DNA from: Thalassotalea ponticola | GTDB lineage: Bacteria; Pseudomonadota; Gammaproteobacteria; Enterobacterales; Alteromonadaceae | NCBI RefSeq assembly: GCF_041379045.1 | Contig: NZ_CP166871.1 | Coordinates: 496,001-560,000, forward strand | DNA length: 64,000 nucleotides | Direction: 5' to 3' | Shown: one piece after another, positions 1-10,300 of the stretch | Numbering within the stretch: the stretch's first letter is position 1 | How the letters are laid out: every line of letters begins with the position of its first letter | Notes under the pieces: model-generated | What the model was told of the DNA's origin: nothing | Databases searched by the model: none | Seen by the model: the letters and a program-made list of their open reading frames with translations, nothing else | Program-made: the position numbers and the translations under genes

Positions 1-2235
1 CTAAGCGTTGGTTGTAATATTCCGGGTCTGTCACAAGACGACAAAAAAGCAGCGTATGAGGCGGATATCACCTACGGTACCAACAATGAATTTGGCTTTG
101 ATTATCTACGCGATAACATGGCGTTTTCACCAGAACAACGAGTACAGCGCACCTTAAACTTCGCCGTTATCGATGAGGTTGACTCGATCTTAATCGATGA
201 AGCGCGTACTCCGTTGATTATCTCAGGTGCTGCCGAAAACAGTTCAGAAATGTACCGCGTGGTCGATCAAATTGTACCACTGCTTGAGCTACAAGATCGC
301 GAAGACGAAGAGGGCGTTGAAAGCACCGGTGATTTCACCGTCGATGAAAAATCAAAACAAGTTTACCTAACTGAGCGCGGCCAAGTGAGAGTTGAGGAAA
401 TCTTAATTGAGCGCGGTATGCTAAACGAAGGTGATTCGCTTTACGGCGCAACCAATATCGCCTTACTGCACCACGTTATGGCAGCGCTTCGCGCGCACAA
501 ATTGTTTGTTAAAGACGTTGATTACATCGTTAAAGACGGTGAAGTGGTTATCGTTGATGAGCACACCGGTCGTACCATGGAAGGCCGCCGTTGGTCTGAA
601 GGTTTGCACCAAGCGGTGGAAGCCAAAGAAGGTGTAGACATTCAAAACGAAAACCAAACGTTAGCGTCAATTACCTTCCAAAACTACTTCCGTTTGTACA
701 ACAAACTATCGGGGATGACTGGTACGGCGGATACCGAAGCGTTTGAGTTTAACCACATTTACGGTTTGGAAACGGTTATCATTCCAACCAACCGTCCAAT
801 GATCCGCAACGACATGTCGGATTTAGTTTACCTGACCCAACAAGAAAAGTTTGAAGCAATCCTCGCCGACATCAAAGACTGTGTTGAGCGGGGCCAACCA
901 GTGCTTGTTGGTACTATCAGTATCGAAACATCTGAGTTTTTATCGCAATTACTGCGCAAAGAAAAAATCAAACACAAAGTACTGAATGCGAAATTCCACG
1001 CTGAAGAAGCTGAAATTGTGGCCAATGCCGGTAAGATTGGCGCAGTGACCATTGCTACCAATATGGCAGGCCGTGGTACCGATATCGTGTTGGGCGGCAA
1101 TTTAGCGACCGAACTGGCTAAATTAGACAACCCATCGCAACAACAAATCGACAGTGTAACGTCACAATGGCAAGCCGAGCATGAAAAAGTACTTGAGCTA
1201 GGCGGCTTACACATTATTGCTACTGAACGCCATGAGTCGCGTCGTATTGACAATCAGCTACGCGGTCGAAGTGGTCGTCAAGGTGACCCTGGTTCAACCC
1301 GCTTTTACCTGTCAATGGAAGATGCGTTAATGCGAATTTTCGCCTCAGAGCGCATAGCAAACATGATGCGCAAGTTGGGGATGGAACACGGTGAAGCCAT
1401 TGAGCATCCATGGGTAACCAAGTCAATAGAAAACGCGCAACGCAAAGTTGAAGGTCGCAACTTCGATATTCGCAAGCAGTTGCTTGAATACGATGATGTT
1501 GCCAACGACCAACGCAAGGTTATTTACGATCAACGCAACGAGCTACTCGATGACGGCGATATTGCTGAAACCATTGAAGCCATTCGCTTAGATGTGATCA
1601 ATGGCATTATTGATGGTCATATTCCACCGCAATCACTTGAAGAGATGTGGGATATTCAAGGCCTTGAAGAGCAGCTTAAAGGCGACTTAGCGCTTGATTT
1701 ACCAATTGCCAAGTGGTTAGAAGAAGATGACAAGCTACACGAAGAGTCATTGCGCGATAAGATCATTAACGCTGCTAATGACGCTTACAAAGCGAAAGAA
1801 GAGCAAATTGGTGCCGATGTATTGCGCCACTTTGAAAAGGCGGTCATGCTGCAAACACTTGATAACCTTTGGAAAGAGCACTTAGCTGCGATGGATCACT
1901 TGCGTCAAGGTATCCACTTGCGTGGCTATGCACAAAAGAATCCAAAGCAAGAGTACAAGAAAGAGTCTTTCGCGCTGTTTTCTAGTATGTTAGATAACTT
2001 GAAGTACGATGTGGTTAGCTTGTTGTCAAAAGTTCGCATTCAACAAGAAAACGAAGTTGAACAAATGGAACAGCAGCAACAGCAAAAAGCAGAACAAGCG
2101 CCAATGCAGTTTAACCATGACAGCGCGAGCGCAACGGCGGCTGAAACAAACTCAGTGCCACGCGTTGGTCGCAATGAACCGTGTCCGTGCGGTTCGGGTA
2201 AAAAATATAAGCAATGTCACGGTAAGCTTTCGTAA
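1..2235 (+). CDS. secA: Protein translocase ATPase SecA, 5'-truncated by window edge
   Basis: SecA is the cytoplasmic motor ATPase that pushes unfolded preproteins through SecYEG. The open frame runs from base 1, and the residues before the first ATG (position 118), including [16 protein letters not shown], are conserved SecA sequence, so the gene starts before the window. Visible: the DEVDS motif of the first nucleotide-binding fold, the second motor fold with GTDIVLGGN and [14 protein letters not shown], the helical scaffold, a Gln-rich linker, and the C-terminal zinc site [13 protein letters not shown] that contacts SecB. About 745 codons are present of the usual roughly 900. An intrinsic terminator follows, and mutT lies downstream as in E. 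coli. Confidence 0.98.
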   Translation, partial: LSVGCNIPGLSQDDKKAAYEADITYGTNNEFGFDYLRDNMAFSPEQRVQRTLNFAVIDEVDSILIDEARTPLIISGAAENSSEMYRVVDQIVPLLELQDREDEEGVESTGDFTVDEKSKQVYLTERGQVRVEEILIERGMLNEGDSLYGATNIALLHHVMAALRAHKLFVKDVDYIVKDGEVVIVDEHTGRTMEGRRWSEGLHQAVEAKEGVDIQNENQTLASITFQNYFRLYNKLSGMTGTADTEAFEFNHIYGLETVIIPTNRPMIRNDMSDLVYLTQQEKFEAILADIKDCVERGQPVLVGTISIETSEFLSQLLRKEKIKHKVLNAKFHAEEAEIVANAGKIGAVTIATNMAGRGTDIVLGGNLATELAKLDNPSQQQIDSVTSQWQAEHEKVLELGGLHIIATERHESRRIDNQLRGRSGRQGDPGSTRFYLSMEDALMRIFASERIANMMRKLGMEHGEAIEHPWVTKSIENAQRKVEGRNFDIRKQLLEYDDVANDQRKVIYDQRNELLDDGDIAETIEAIRLDVINGIIDGHIPPQSLEEMWDIQGLEEQLKGDLALDLPIAKWLEEDDKLHEESLRDKIINAANDAYKAKEEQIGADVLRHFEKAVMLQTLDNLWKEHLAAMDHLRQGIHLRGYAQKNPKQEYKKESFALFSSMLDNLKYDVVSLLSKVRIQQENEVEQMEQQQQQKAEQAPMQFNHDSASATAAETNSVPRVGRNEPCPCGSGKKYKQCHGKLS

Positions 2236-2257
2236 CGCGCGGCATGCATAACCACAG

Positions 2258-2296
2258 AAGGGCGGTGCTACGATGCGTAGTTACCGTCCTTTTTTA
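2258..2296 (+). terminator. Intrinsic terminator after secA
   Basis: A long stem with arms AAGGGCGGTGCTACG and CGTAGTTACCGTCCTT (one mismatch and a one-base offset) is followed directly by T6. It separates secA from mutT. Confidence 0.85.
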
Positions 2297-2352
2297 CATT
2301 TAAAGCCATTATTAACGATAAATATTAACAGTAAACCTTTGTTGAAGTGATT

Positions 2353-2748
2353 ATGACAAAACGTATTCATGTTGCCGTTGGGGTGATCTACCGTCAAGGC
2401 CAGTTCTTTTTAACCAAGCGTTTAGCCAACGCGCATCAAGGTGGTAAGTGGGAATTTCCAGGGGGCAAAGTCGAAGTCGATGAAACCGTCCACCAAGCAC
2501 TGCATCGCGAGCTGTTAGAGGAAATTGCCATTGATACCTTAGCGATGCAGCCGTTATTAATCATTAGTCATGACTACCCAGATAAACAGGTGTTACTTGA
2601 GGTGTTTTTAGTCGACCAATTTAATGGTGAGCCAAGTGCGCAAGAAGGGCAGCAACAAGGTTGGTTTAGCTTACCGCAATTAACGGATATGGACTTTCCC
2701 GCCGCCAATCAGGAAATTCTAACTAAGCTGTTGTCAATGGGCCTATAA
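2353..2748 (+). CDS. mutT: Nudix hydrolase MutT, 8-oxo-dGTP diphosphatase
   Basis: MutT hydrolyses 8-oxo-dGTP to the monophosphate and so prevents A:T to C:G transversions. The Nudix box is complete at residues 36-58 (GGKVEVDE...RELLEEI). Length, about 131 residues, matches the family (129 in E. coli). An in-frame GTG lies 6 bases upstream (2347), but the ATG at 2353 gives the usual MTKRIHVAVGVI start. The position just after secA is the classical enterobacterial and Alteromonadales arrangement. No thiamine phosphate synthase-like C-terminal extension is present. Confidence 0.93.
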   Translation: MTKRIHVAVGVIYRQGQFFLTKRLANAHQGGKWEFPGGKVEVDETVHQALHRELLEEIAIDTLAMQPLLIISHDYPDKQVLLEVFLVDQFNGEPSAQEGQQQGWFSLPQLTDMDFPAANQEILTKLLSMGL

Positions 2749-2953
2749 ACCCTCTAGTGGTCATTTAAAGCGGATAATGCCTACATCGCTAAGAGCGGCC
2801 TAACTTTAGTTTAAATCGACTGTCAGACCGTTTTAACCAGTACGGTACAAATTACTACAGTATTGCCGTCTACTTACCACCGACTTTAGAGTTGGTGTTT
2901 ATCTACAACAGTTGTGGTGAAGTTAGAGGTGTTGTGAGGAAAAAGGTTGAATC

Positions 2954-2984
2954 TAGGCTCTAGCGGAACGATGTCTAGAGCCTA
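2954..2984. terminator. Hairpin between mutT and the DUF3465 gene
   Basis: A perfect 10-bp stem (TAGGCTCTAG / CTAGAGCCTA) with an 11-base loop lies 26 bases past the stop codon of the minus-strand DUF3465 gene. Read on the minus strand, a T5 tract follows about a dozen bases beyond. It is probably a terminator for the two convergent genes, but a weak one. The rest of 2749-3009 shows no gene. Confidence 0.45.
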
Positions 2985-3009
2985 AGGATGCCAGTGGAAT
3001 TTTATAGGC

Positions 3010-3531
3010 TTACCAGTATTTAATGCCGGCGTGAATTAAGTAGCCGTCTTCGTGATCACCTCGTGGATCGGGATCGCGATGGGTCCAGTGCACTACGCCC
3101 CCCTTGTCATTCCATTCGTATTCGCCGTAAAACTTAACTTTATCGCCTTGGCGCAAGGTATTGATTCGATTTGCTAAATCAATATTGTGAGCAATTAACA
3201 GTGTTTGTTTATTATCAAGGCGAATAATAAAGCGCTGATGACGAGAGCCTTGTTCATCGTCGGCTAAAATTTTAATCACCATTCCTTCACCTGAGACTTG
3301 AATATCAGAGATGTTGTGTTGCTGCGCATAAGCAATTTTTTCTAACTCACCAAGCTTGTCGATATCAACAAACTCTTTGTAATTACTGGTGTTAAACGCG
3401 CGTTCAAGCCGCTCAATGTCATTGGTTGGCTTTTTATCTTCGGCGATCTGCGCCGATTTTTGCCGTTCCTGAAATTCAAAATACGTCATCCCAGCAACAA
3501 ATATAGCAAACACTAACAGTATATATTTCAT
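3010..3531 (-). CDS. DUF3465 family exported protein
   Basis: This 173-residue protein has one N-terminal hydrophobic segment (residues 2-18), a signal peptide or anchor, so it is probably periplasmic. The C-terminal half (about 75-173) matches DUF3465 as I recall it: [34 protein letters not shown] and HWTHRDP. The family is described as a small OB-like beta fold of unknown function, seen in marine and oral Gammaproteobacteria and Neisseriales. I chose the ATG at 3531 over the GTG at 3540 because the hydrophobic segment begins there. No function is assigned. Confidence 0.75.
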   Translation of the reverse strand: MKYILLVFAIFVAGMTYFEFQERQKSAQIAEDKKPTNDIERLERAFNTSNYKEFVDIDKLGELEKIAYAQQHNISDIQVSGEGMVIKILADDEQGSRHQRFIIRLDNKQTLLIAHNIDLANRINTLRQGDKVKFYGEYEWNDKGGVVHWTHRDPDPRGDHEDGYLIHAGIKYW

Positions 3532-3696
3532 AATAACCACATCGTCTATTTAAACAGAAAGGGGACTTTTTCAGTATGCCAAATAGCCACATTTAAAAGC
3601 AAGTAACTTATTGATTTACAGAGGTTAGCTAACACCAATGGTAGTTAGCTATTGTTGGCTATTACACCAACACCTAGCGGACAAGTGAATCTTGGT

Positions 3697-3933
3697 TTAT
3701 TTGGCGTCGGTGAAGAAGCTGTTGTTTTGTAAAAATTGGTCTTCAAGAGCATCGAGCATATCTTCACTTAATGCGTCGGTTGCTTGAATCGGTTGCGAAA
3801 TTTTGTGGTTTTCTTCAGCCCAGTCACCTAAGTCAATTAGCTTACAGCGCTCTGAACAAAACGGGCGAAACTTGGCTTGTTCATTCCACACAACAGTTTT
3901 TTTGCAAGTGGGGCAGTCTACTTTTGTCACCAT
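3697..3933 (-). CDS. yacG: DNA gyrase inhibitor YacG, zinc-binding
   Basis: YacG is a small zinc protein that binds GyrB and inhibits gyrase. The four zinc ligands are visible as CPTC (residues 7-10) and CSERC further on, followed by the family motif [10 protein letters not shown]. The 78-residue length fits. The start is the ATG at 3933, preceded by GAGGA at good spacing; a longer reading from an upstream TTG would lie over this ribosome-binding site. It clusters with zapD and coaE downstream, as in E. coli (coaE-zapD-yacG), although here the order on the minus strand is pilD, coaE, zapD, yacG. Confidence 0.93.
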   Translation of the reverse strand: MVTKVDCPTCKKTVVWNEQAKFRPFCSERCKLIDLGDWAEENHKISQPIQATDALSEDMLDALEDQFLQNNSFFTDAK

Positions 3934-4032
3934 GAATATCCTCAAACTACGATGATAATAAATTATAGGGTAAGCGAGAGTAATGGTAGCGCAGATAGCC
4001 CTTGGATGAAATGGTTTTTGTTATCAAAAGCC

Positions 4033-4779
4033 TTAGCACTTGGCTAGTTTAAAGGTGACATTATCGGTAATGTACTGTTGACCCTTTTGTTCGCAAAGCT
4101 CCATAAAGCGAATCGAATAGCGATAGCGATTACCACTGACCAACGGAAAGTAATCGGCGCCGTCTTGCACTTCGATGCGCAATAGCAATAAACCTTCGCC
4201 GGCGTCTTGATAAAAGCTGTTATCGACGTTAACGATTTCAAAGTTGGCTTTTTGGCGAATAAATTTAAGTACGAGTGCCAGTGACTGTTCAACCAGATTT
4301 AACGACGATAACCAGCGTTCAATATCGTTTTGTAAGAAAATTGGTGGTTGCTTTAACCAGTGCACTAACGCCGGTAAGTCAAAACCACAATAAGCGCCGG
4401 TAACGCTAAAGCGTTTGCGCATCGCATCTAAAAATTTGTCGTCTTTTAATGCAGACCAAGGGGTCTGTTTGCTGCGTAACTCGCTAGACAGCTGTTGGGT
4501 CTGCTGTAGGCTGTGACTGAGTACTTTGCTATCAACAGATGGTGATTTTGACCACAAATTGAGGTTGTGTTCGAGCTTTTCTAAATCTTTGATCATATCA
4601 CCGCGCACATCGGTGCGATCAAGGGTGTCTAATATGGTAAATAGAGCACTGAAAAACGCACTGTGACTGGTCTCAAAATCTTGGCCTAAACACGCTCTGG
4701 CTTGAGCAAATAACTGCTCTAGCTTTAAATAGTTGCGAATGCGCTCGTTTAATGGGTGTTCGTAAAGAATGCCTGCCAT
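4033..4779 (-). CDS. zapD: Cell division protein ZapD
   Basis: ZapD binds the FtsZ C-terminal tail and cross-links FtsZ protofilaments at the division ring. The 248 residues fit the family (247 in E. coli), with the recognisable start YEHPLNERIRNYLKLEQLF, a mostly helical N-terminal domain and a beta-rich C-terminal domain ending in KLAKC. The gene sits between coaE and yacG, as usual. About 200 bases separate it from coaE, so it may have its own promoter. Confidence 0.93.
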   Translation of the reverse strand: MAGILYEHPLNERIRNYLKLEQLFAQARACLGQDFETSHSAFFSALFTILDTLDRTDVRGDMIKDLEKLEHNLNLWSKSPSVDSKVLSHSLQQTQQLSSELRSKQTPWSALKDDKFLDAMRKRFSVTGAYCGFDLPALVHWLKQPPIFLQNDIERWLSSLNLVEQSLALVLKFIRQKANFEIVNVDNSFYQDAGEGLLLLRIEVQDGADYFPLVSGNRYRYSIRFMELCEQKGQQYITDNVTFKLAKC

Positions 4780-4981
4780 CGATTTATTAGCTAATGTTGT
4801 GGTTATCGTTATTGGTTAATTTTTCTATAGTAACGACACCGCAATACAAAGGCAACACAGTTGCAAGGATTAAAGCAAAATGGCTGTAATTCACATTTCA
4901 TCACGATGATAGTATGGGGGGGATCAGAGGTGAAATTGGTGTTTTATTTGTACTGGATGCTAATTTCTATACCAACTTCTG

Positions 4982-5584
4982 TTAGCCTGCCAAAGCCAAT
5001 AGTTGCTTGTGTACCTGAGCCACCTGTTGTTTTAATTCTGCTAGGCTACAGTTGTTGTTATCAATAACAAAATCAGCGGCGGCTACCCGCTGTTCTCGGC
5101 TTATTTGCGCATCAATAATTCGCTCTACTTGTGCTTTATCGTTGTTATCTCGGGCGATGGTGCGGCTAATTTGGGTTTCAACGGTTACATCAACCACCAA
5201 GACTTTATCAACGTGCTGGTCAAGGCCGTTTTCAAGCAATAACGGCACGACAAGCAGGCAGTAAGGGCTGGTGGCTTGTTTACATTGTGTTAACATGGTT
5301 TGCCGAATAACAGGGTGTAGTAACGCATTTAACCAGTCTTTGTCCTTAGCTACTTTAAATACCCGCTCGCGCAACTTGGCGCGATTTAGCTCGCCATTGG
5401 CAAGTATGTAGTCTGCGCCAAAGTACTCGGCAATTTTAGCTAACGCTGGAGTACCTGGGGCGACAACGTCACGGGCAACAACGTCGGCATCAACAATATC
5501 AATGCCGAACTCGGCAAACATATTGGCAACGGTAGTCTTACCGCTACCAATACCACCTGTTAGACCTATAATTAGCTGACTCAT
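4982..5584 (-). CDS. coaE: Dephospho-CoA kinase CoaE
   Basis: CoaE phosphorylates the 3'-hydroxyl of dephospho-CoA in the last step of coenzyme A synthesis. The P-loop GLTGGIGSGKTT (residues 7-18) is intact, followed by the VDADVVAR substrate motif and the LLVVPLLLENGL segment. The length of 200 residues is typical. It lies downstream of pilD on the same strand, the arrangement common in pilus-bearing Gammaproteobacteria, but 116 bases of repetitive spacer separate the two genes. Confidence 0.95.
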   Translation of the reverse strand: MSQLIIGLTGGIGSGKTTVANMFAEFGIDIVDADVVARDVVAPGTPALAKIAEYFGADYILANGELNRAKLRERVFKVAKDKDWLNALLHPVIRQTMLTQCKQATSPYCLLVVPLLLENGLDQHVDKVLVVDVTVETQISRTIARDNNDKAQVERIIDAQISREQRVAAADFVIDNNNCSLAELKQQVAQVHKQLLALAG

Positions 5585-5631
5585 TATCTACCTCAAACAC
5601 TTAATTGATGGGCAAACTTTAGCGCTTTGCC

Positions 5632-5702
5632 TCTTACAGTCTTACGCATTACAGCTTACCGCCTTACAGCTTACCGCCTTATAGCTTACAGCTTTATAGC
5701 TT
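5632..5702. repeat. Degenerate CTTACAGCTTA-type intergenic repeat, copy 1
   Basis: The spacer just downstream of the pilD stop is built from short degenerate units (CTTACAGCTTA, CCGCCTTACAGCTTA, CCTTATAGCTTA). Related arrays occur at about 8005-8065 and 11978-12040, each directly behind a minus-strand stop codon. Confidence 0.8.
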
Positions 5703-6606
5703 AACCCAAAAGCCCCATATACCGCGCCCAAATTTGTTGTCCCCATAGGGCGCAAATCCAACCAGCTATAGCTAAATACGGACCAAACGGAATGGGCTTT
5801 GACCCTTCATGGCGTTTAAATAAAATTAAACTCACGCCAATAACAGCACCGACTAATGAGGCCATTAAAATAAGTAAAGGCAACAGTTGCCAGCCAAACC
5901 AAGCGCCAAATACGGCAAACAGCTTAAAGTCGCCATAACCCATACCCTCTTTACCTGTGGCTAGCTTAAATAGCCAATAAATTGACCACAAACTCATATA
6001 ACCGGCAATGGCACCAATGACTGCTTGGTCTAAGCTAACAAAGACGTTATTTAAGCCAAGAATTAAGCCAAGCCAGACCAGTGGTAAGGTAATTTGATCC
6101 GGCAAAATCATATGATCAAAATCAATCATGGTCAGCGCGATTAAACACCAGGTAAGAACAATCATAAACAGCGCTTGCCAAGTCACACCAAAGTGCATCG
6201 CAACAACTAGTGAGGCAAGGCCGCTGAGCAGTTCAATTATCGGATAACGCATGGATATTGGGTTACTGCACTTGGCGCATTTACCGCGTAGTAACAACCA
6301 CGAGATTACGGGAATGTTTTGCCATGGCTTAATTTTAGCACCGCACTTGGGGCAACTTGATGCTGGCTTTGACAACGTCATCGCCGCACTTTGCTCCGCC
6401 GATTGTTTCGCAGATTTTTTTGCTTCTTCAGTTAATTCATCGGCTAACAACTCACGACATTCACAGGCCCATTCAGCTTGCATCATTTTCGGCAAGCGAT
6501 AAATGACCACATTTAAAAAACTACCAACGAGGAGGCCTAACACTGCGCAGGAACTATAAAAAGCAACAGGGTATTGGTTAAATAGCGAGATCAAATCAGA
6601 AAGCAC
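5701..6606 (-). CDS. pilD: Type IV prepilin peptidase / N-methyltransferase PilD
   Basis: PilD is the inner-membrane aspartic peptidase that cleaves the prepilin leader after Gly and methylates the new N-terminal Phe. Visible: an N-terminal membrane segment, the cytoplasmic zinc tetrad (CPKC then CAKC, 25 residues later, around the motif NIPVISW), several further membrane helices, the first catalytic Asp in the segment TMIDFDHMILPDQITLP and the second in GYGDFKLFA. The length is 301 residues. It is separated from pilC by an intrinsic terminator, so it probably has its own promoter. Its substrate PilA is encoded 3.3 kb away. Confidence 0.96.
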   Translation of the reverse strand: MLSDLISLFNQYPVAFYSSCAVLGLLVGSFLNVVIYRLPKMMQAEWACECRELLADELTEEAKKSAKQSAEQSAAMTLSKPASSCPKCGAKIKPWQNIPVISWLLLRGKCAKCSNPISMRYPIIELLSGLASLVVAMHFGVTWQALFMIVLTWCLIALTMIDFDHMILPDQITLPLVWLGLILGLNNVFVSLDQAVIGAIAGYMSLWSIYWLFKLATGKEGMGYGDFKLFAVFGAWFGWQLLPLLILMASLVGAVIGVSLILFKRHEGSKPIPFGPYLAIAGWICALWGQQIWARYMGLLG

Positions 6607-6640
6607 GGTGAATTACCTTTTTATTGTTATTAATACTTAA

Positions 6641-6670
6641 AAAAGCCGAAGTCTTAACTTCGGCTTTTGT
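6641..6670 (-). terminator. Intrinsic terminator after pilC
   Basis: A perfect 12-bp stem, AAAAGCCGAAGT / ACTTCGGCTTTT, with loop CTTA. A/T tracts on both sides let it work in either direction. It lies in the 94-base spacer between the pilC stop and the pilD start. Confidence 0.9.
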
Positions 6671-6700
6671 TATTTGCAGTGTGAAAAATGTACAAACTGC

Positions 6701-7945
6701 TTAAATTACGGCACCGATTTGGAATATCGGCAGGTACATGGCAATAATCAAACCACCAATCACTACGCCTAAAACCGCCATGATCATTGGCTCAAGTAGC
6801 GCAGTTAAGCCATCAACGGCATCATCTACTTCTTGCTCGTAAATGGTGGCTACCTTAGCTAGCATATCATCGAGGGCGCCCGATTCTTCACCTATCGTCA
6901 CCATTTGAATTACCATATCGGGAAATATATTCACGTTGCGCATTGCAAGGTTCATTTGCATACCGGCAGATACTTCAGATCGAATCTCTTTTATCGCCTC
7001 GCGATATATCGCATTGCCTGAGGCTCCAGCAGCCGAGTCAAGGGCGTCAATTAAAGGGACACCAGCGGCAAATGTGGTTGATAGGGTACGGGCAAAGCGG
7101 GCTACCGCGGCCTTATCTAAAATCATACCGATAACTGGTATCTTTAATACGTAGGCATCCACTTTATCGCGAAATTGTTGACTGTTTAAATGTGCACGTT
7201 TGAATAACCAGCCGACGATAGAAACAGCAGCGAGGGCGATATACCAATAGGCGACCATAAAATCAGATATACCAACCACAAACAAAGTGAAAGCAGGTAG
7301 TTCAGCATTAAAGCTAGCAAAAATATCAACAAAGGTTGGTACCACAAATATTAACAAAATTGAGGTAACAATTGCTGCAACAATCAGTACCGCAATTGGA
7401 TAAAATAGCGCTTTTTTAATTTTTGATTTTAACGCTTCGGCCTTTTCTTTGTATAAGGCAATACGACCAAAAATGGCTTCTAAGGCACCTGATTGTTCAC
7501 CCGATTGCACTAAATCACAATATAAGTCATCAAAATATTTTGGATGGTCGCGCAAACACTCTGATAGTGGTAAGCCAGATTGAACTTTATTACCGATGTC
7601 ACCTAACAGTTGGCGGATGTTACCGTTGTCGTTGCCTTTACCGATCATTTCGATGGTTTGTACTAATGGTACACCAGCGGTTAGCATGGTAGCGATTTGT
7701 CTCGATATTACTGCGATATCGGCAGGCGTAATGGCTTTATCGCCACTGCTAAGCAGTGATTTTTTCTTCTTTTTGTGTTTTAACGGGGTAATGCCTTGTT
7801 TGCGCAGCTGGGCTTTGAGTTCAATTGCGTTGGTGGCAGCAAGCTCGCCTTTTATTTTTTTACCTTTGCGGTTAACCCCTTCCCACTGAAAGGTATCTAG
7901 TGCTTTAGGTTTAACCGTTTTTTCTTGTGGGGTTGCAACAGTCAT
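6701..7945 (-). CDS. pilC: Type IV pilus inner-membrane platform protein PilC
   Basis: PilC is the GspF-family platform protein that couples the assembly ATPase PilB to pilin extraction from the inner membrane. Two GspF domains are visible (about residues 78-200 and 280-405), each followed by hydrophobic segments, with the family motif GEESGALDDML near the end. It has 414 residues, a usual length, with a basic N-terminal cytoplasmic extension. It follows pilB by about 130 bases, with a repeat-filled spacer between them. Confidence 0.96.
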   Translation of the reverse strand: MTVATPQEKTVKPKALDTFQWEGVNRKGKKIKGELAATNAIELKAQLRKQGITPLKHKKKKKSLLSSGDKAITPADIAVISRQIATMLTAGVPLVQTIEMIGKGNDNGNIRQLLGDIGNKVQSGLPLSECLRDHPKYFDDLYCDLVQSGEQSGALEAIFGRIALYKEKAEALKSKIKKALFYPIAVLIVAAIVTSILLIFVVPTFVDIFASFNAELPAFTLFVVGISDFMVAYWYIALAAVSIVGWLFKRAHLNSQQFRDKVDAYVLKIPVIGMILDKAAVARFARTLSTTFAAGVPLIDALDSAAGASGNAIYREAIKEIRSEVSAGMQMNLAMRNVNIFPDMVIQMVTIGEESGALDDMLAKVATIYEQEVDDAVDGLTALLEPMIMAVLGVVIGGLIIAMYLPIFQIGAVI

Positions 7946-8004
7946 GAAATTTATACCTTATTGTTATTTGCGTTGTGTTTTAAATCTTCGCACAGATTTA
8001 CTTT

Positions 8005-8065
8005 GCGCTTACCGCTTATAGCTTAGGACTTATCGCTTACAGCCTTACCACTTTATAGTCTTAAA
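8005..8065. repeat. Degenerate CTTACAGCTTA-type intergenic repeat, copy 2
   Basis: This is the same style of unit as copy 1 (CGCTTACCGCTTATAGCTTA, CGCTTACAGCCTTA). It starts a few bases past the pilB stop codon on the minus strand. Confidence 0.75.
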
Positions 8066-8073
8066 GCCTTGTT

Positions 8074-9774
8074 TTAAGCCGTCACTCGACTGACTTCAGC
8101 CAAACTGGTCACCCCGGCTTTGGCTTTTAATAAAGCCGACTGGCGCAGGTTATTATAACCTTCTTTTTGCGCTTGCTCGGCAATATCTAACGAGCTGGCA
8201 CCATCCATAATCAGCTTGGCGTTTTCTTCACTAATTTTCATTACTTCGTAAATCCCCACACGGCCTTTATAACCCTTGGTGCATTCGTCACAGCCTTTGG
8301 GTCTATAGATGGTGATATCGTTTACTTCATCAGGATTAAAACCGAGTTCAATTAACGCTTGCGGCGAGGTATCGTCTACCTCCTTACAGTGGTTACACAA
8401 TCGGCGCGCAAGGCGTTGGGCAATAATCAAGCTGACTGAGCTTGCCACGTTATAAGATGGCACGCCCATATTTAACAAACGAGTCAAGGTCTCGGCGGCT
8501 GAATTGGTATGTAGGGTAGACAATACCAAGTGACCGGTTTGCGCCGCTTTAATGGCGATTTCTGCAGTTTCTAAATCACGTATTTCACCGACCATAACAA
8601 TATCGGGATCTTGTCGTAAAAACGACTTTAACGCCTCGGCAAAGGTTAAGCCGGCTTTGTTGTTAATTTGTACCTGATTAACCCCTTCAAGATTAATTTC
8701 TACCGGGTCTTCGGCGGTAGAAATATTGCGTTCTTCTGTATTTAAAATATTTAAACCGGTATAAAGCGATACCGTTTTACCAGAACCTGTTGGCCCAGTG
8801 ACCAAAATCATCCCTTGCGGTTTTGATAGCGCATCTAAATACAAAGCTTTTTGGTCTTCTTCGTAACCTAAAATATCAATGCCAAGCTCGGCGCTTGAAG
8901 AGTCTAAAATACGCATTACCACTTTCTCGCCCCACATGGTAGGCAGGGTGGAGACACGAAAATCAATCGATTTATTTTTGGTTAGTGCCAGTTTAATGCG
9001 ACCATCTTGCGGTACACGGCGCTCGGCAATATCTAGCTTTGACATAACCTTTAAACGGGCGGTCATTCGACTAGCAAGATTTACCGGTGGAGTGGCGACT
9101 TCTGTTAAAATACCGTCAACGCGAAAGCGAATGCGAAACTTTTTCTCAAACGGTTCAAAGTGTAAGTCAGAGGCACCTTTTTTTATCGCATCGAGCAAAA
9201 TTTTATTAATATACACCACGATAGGGGCGTCGTTTTCGCCACCTTGCGGATCGTCGTCTTGCTTTTCTGTATCTTCAACCGCTATGCTGCCAAGCTCATC
9301 GGCATCTAAGTCGCTAATATCAAGTGCTGATTGTTCGTCTTCTAGTATCGATTCAATGGTAGCGTTTAAGGTTGTGTCATCAGCGAGCACCATTTCGGTG
9401 CTATAGCCGGTATTAAATTGCAACTCTTCAAGAGCATCAACATTGGTTGGGTCGGATACCGCCACATATAAAATACCACCGCGTAAATACAGCGGTAAAG
9501 CGCGGTGTTTTTGAATCAGCTTATCGTTGCGAAGGCCATCGGGTAATAGGGTTAAATCGAGCTTTTTAAGGTTGACTACCGGTATACCAAAGCTTTTTGA
9601 CAGTACGCCAATTAATTCAAGCGCAGATAGCTTTTCTTTATTAATTAAATAATCAACCACAGAGCGCCCTGTTTTTTGGCACTCACCATATATATCGGTC
9701 GCTTTGGCTCTCGATATCAACTCGTGTTTTACTACGGCTGAAAGAATACTTGATTGACGCTGAATCCCTTTCAT
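8074..9774 (-). CDS. pilB: Type IV pilus assembly ATPase PilB
   Basis: PilB is the hexameric GspE-family ATPase that powers pilus extension. In order: an N-terminal MshEN/GSPII_E_N region (about 1-150), the Walker A GPTGSGKT near 329-336, the Asp box, the Walker B-like segment [19 protein letters not shown], a His box ([15 protein letters not shown]) and the zinc-binding C-M motif CNHCKEV...[11 protein letters not shown]. The 566 residues are typical. It is transcribed after pilA but is separated from it by a strong terminator, which would hold PilB far below pilin levels. Confidence 0.97.
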   Translation of the reverse strand: MKGIQRQSSILSAVVKHELISRAKATDIYGECQKTGRSVVDYLINKEKLSALELIGVLSKSFGIPVVNLKKLDLTLLPDGLRNDKLIQKHRALPLYLRGGILYVAVSDPTNVDALEELQFNTGYSTEMVLADDTTLNATIESILEDEQSALDISDLDADELGSIAVEDTEKQDDDPQGGENDAPIVVYINKILLDAIKKGASDLHFEPFEKKFRIRFRVDGILTEVATPPVNLASRMTARLKVMSKLDIAERRVPQDGRIKLALTKNKSIDFRVSTLPTMWGEKVVMRILDSSSAELGIDILGYEEDQKALYLDALSKPQGMILVTGPTGSGKTVSLYTGLNILNTEERNISTAEDPVEINLEGVNQVQINNKAGLTFAEALKSFLRQDPDIVMVGEIRDLETAEIAIKAAQTGHLVLSTLHTNSAAETLTRLLNMGVPSYNVASSVSLIIAQRLARRLCNHCKEVDDTSPQALIELGFNPDEVNDITIYRPKGCDECTKGYKGRVGIYEVMKISEENAKLIMDGASSLDIAEQAQKEGYNNLRQSALLKAKAGVTSLAEVSRVTA

Positions 9775-9830
9775 AACGATTACATTCTTATATTATTCAT
9801 AACTACAGTGTACCTAATTTCAGCCATAAA

Positions 9831-9854
9831 AAAAGCCCCAAAAAGGGGCTTTTT
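9831..9854 (-). terminator. Intrinsic terminator after pilA
   Basis: A 9-bp stem (AAAAGCCCC / GGGGCTTTT) with an A5 loop lies 16 bases after the pilA stop on the minus strand. It would limit read-through from the highly expressed pilin gene into pilB. Confidence 0.9.
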
Positions 9855-9868
9855 AAAAACAGTTTTAA

Positions 9869-10300
9869 TTAACCATTATTAACGTCACAAGCACCAGCAG
9901 CAACACACGAACCAGTGAAGGTCCAAGCTACTTTACCGTTAGCAACAGCGCCGGTAGCTATGTAAGTATAACCACCAGCAGCAGCTGTACCAGTACCTGT
10001 GATCACTGGAGCAGTAGCTGTACCTGTTAAAACAACTGATGATAAGTTCGATGTTGCGGTTGTGTTATCCGCAGGAACGCCATTCGTACCTGGTGTGTGA
10101 CAAGCCGTACCACCTGTTTGAACACATAGATCAACAGCTGTTTTTACAGAGCCAACGGCAGTTGTTACTTCAGAAAAACGAGCTTTGCGCGTGTAATCTT
10201 GATATGCAGGTAATGCTACCGCTGCCAAAATACCGATGATCGCAACAACGATCATTAATTCGATTAGGGTAAAACCTTTATTGTTTTGAATAGTTTTCAT
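9869..10300 (-). CDS. pilA: Type IV major pilin PilA
   Basis: PilA is the structural subunit of the type IV pilus. The class III leader is plain: nine residues ending in Gly, then [19 protein letters not shown] with the conserved Glu at mature position 5. The rest is a 134-residue mature protein with a Thr/Ala/Gly-rich head and four Cys residues (DLCV, TACH, GSCV, GACD), the last pair able to form the C-terminal disulfide loop. PilD in this window is the likely processing enzyme. Upstream lies a long non-coding region in which I could not find a convincing sigma-54 site. Confidence 0.95.
   Translation of the reverse strand: MKTIQNNKGFTLIELMIVVAIIGILAAVALPAYQDYTRKARFSEVTTAVGSVKTAVDLCVQTGGTACHTPGTNGVPADNTTATSNLSSVVLTGTATAPVITGTGTAAAGGYTYIATGAVANGKVAWTFTGSCVAAGACDVNNG

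Noticed and set aside
8879-9406. 175-codon open frame on the plus strand inside pilB
   Set aside because: It is antisense to a well-conserved ATPase and has a Ser-rich composition typical of a shadow frame.
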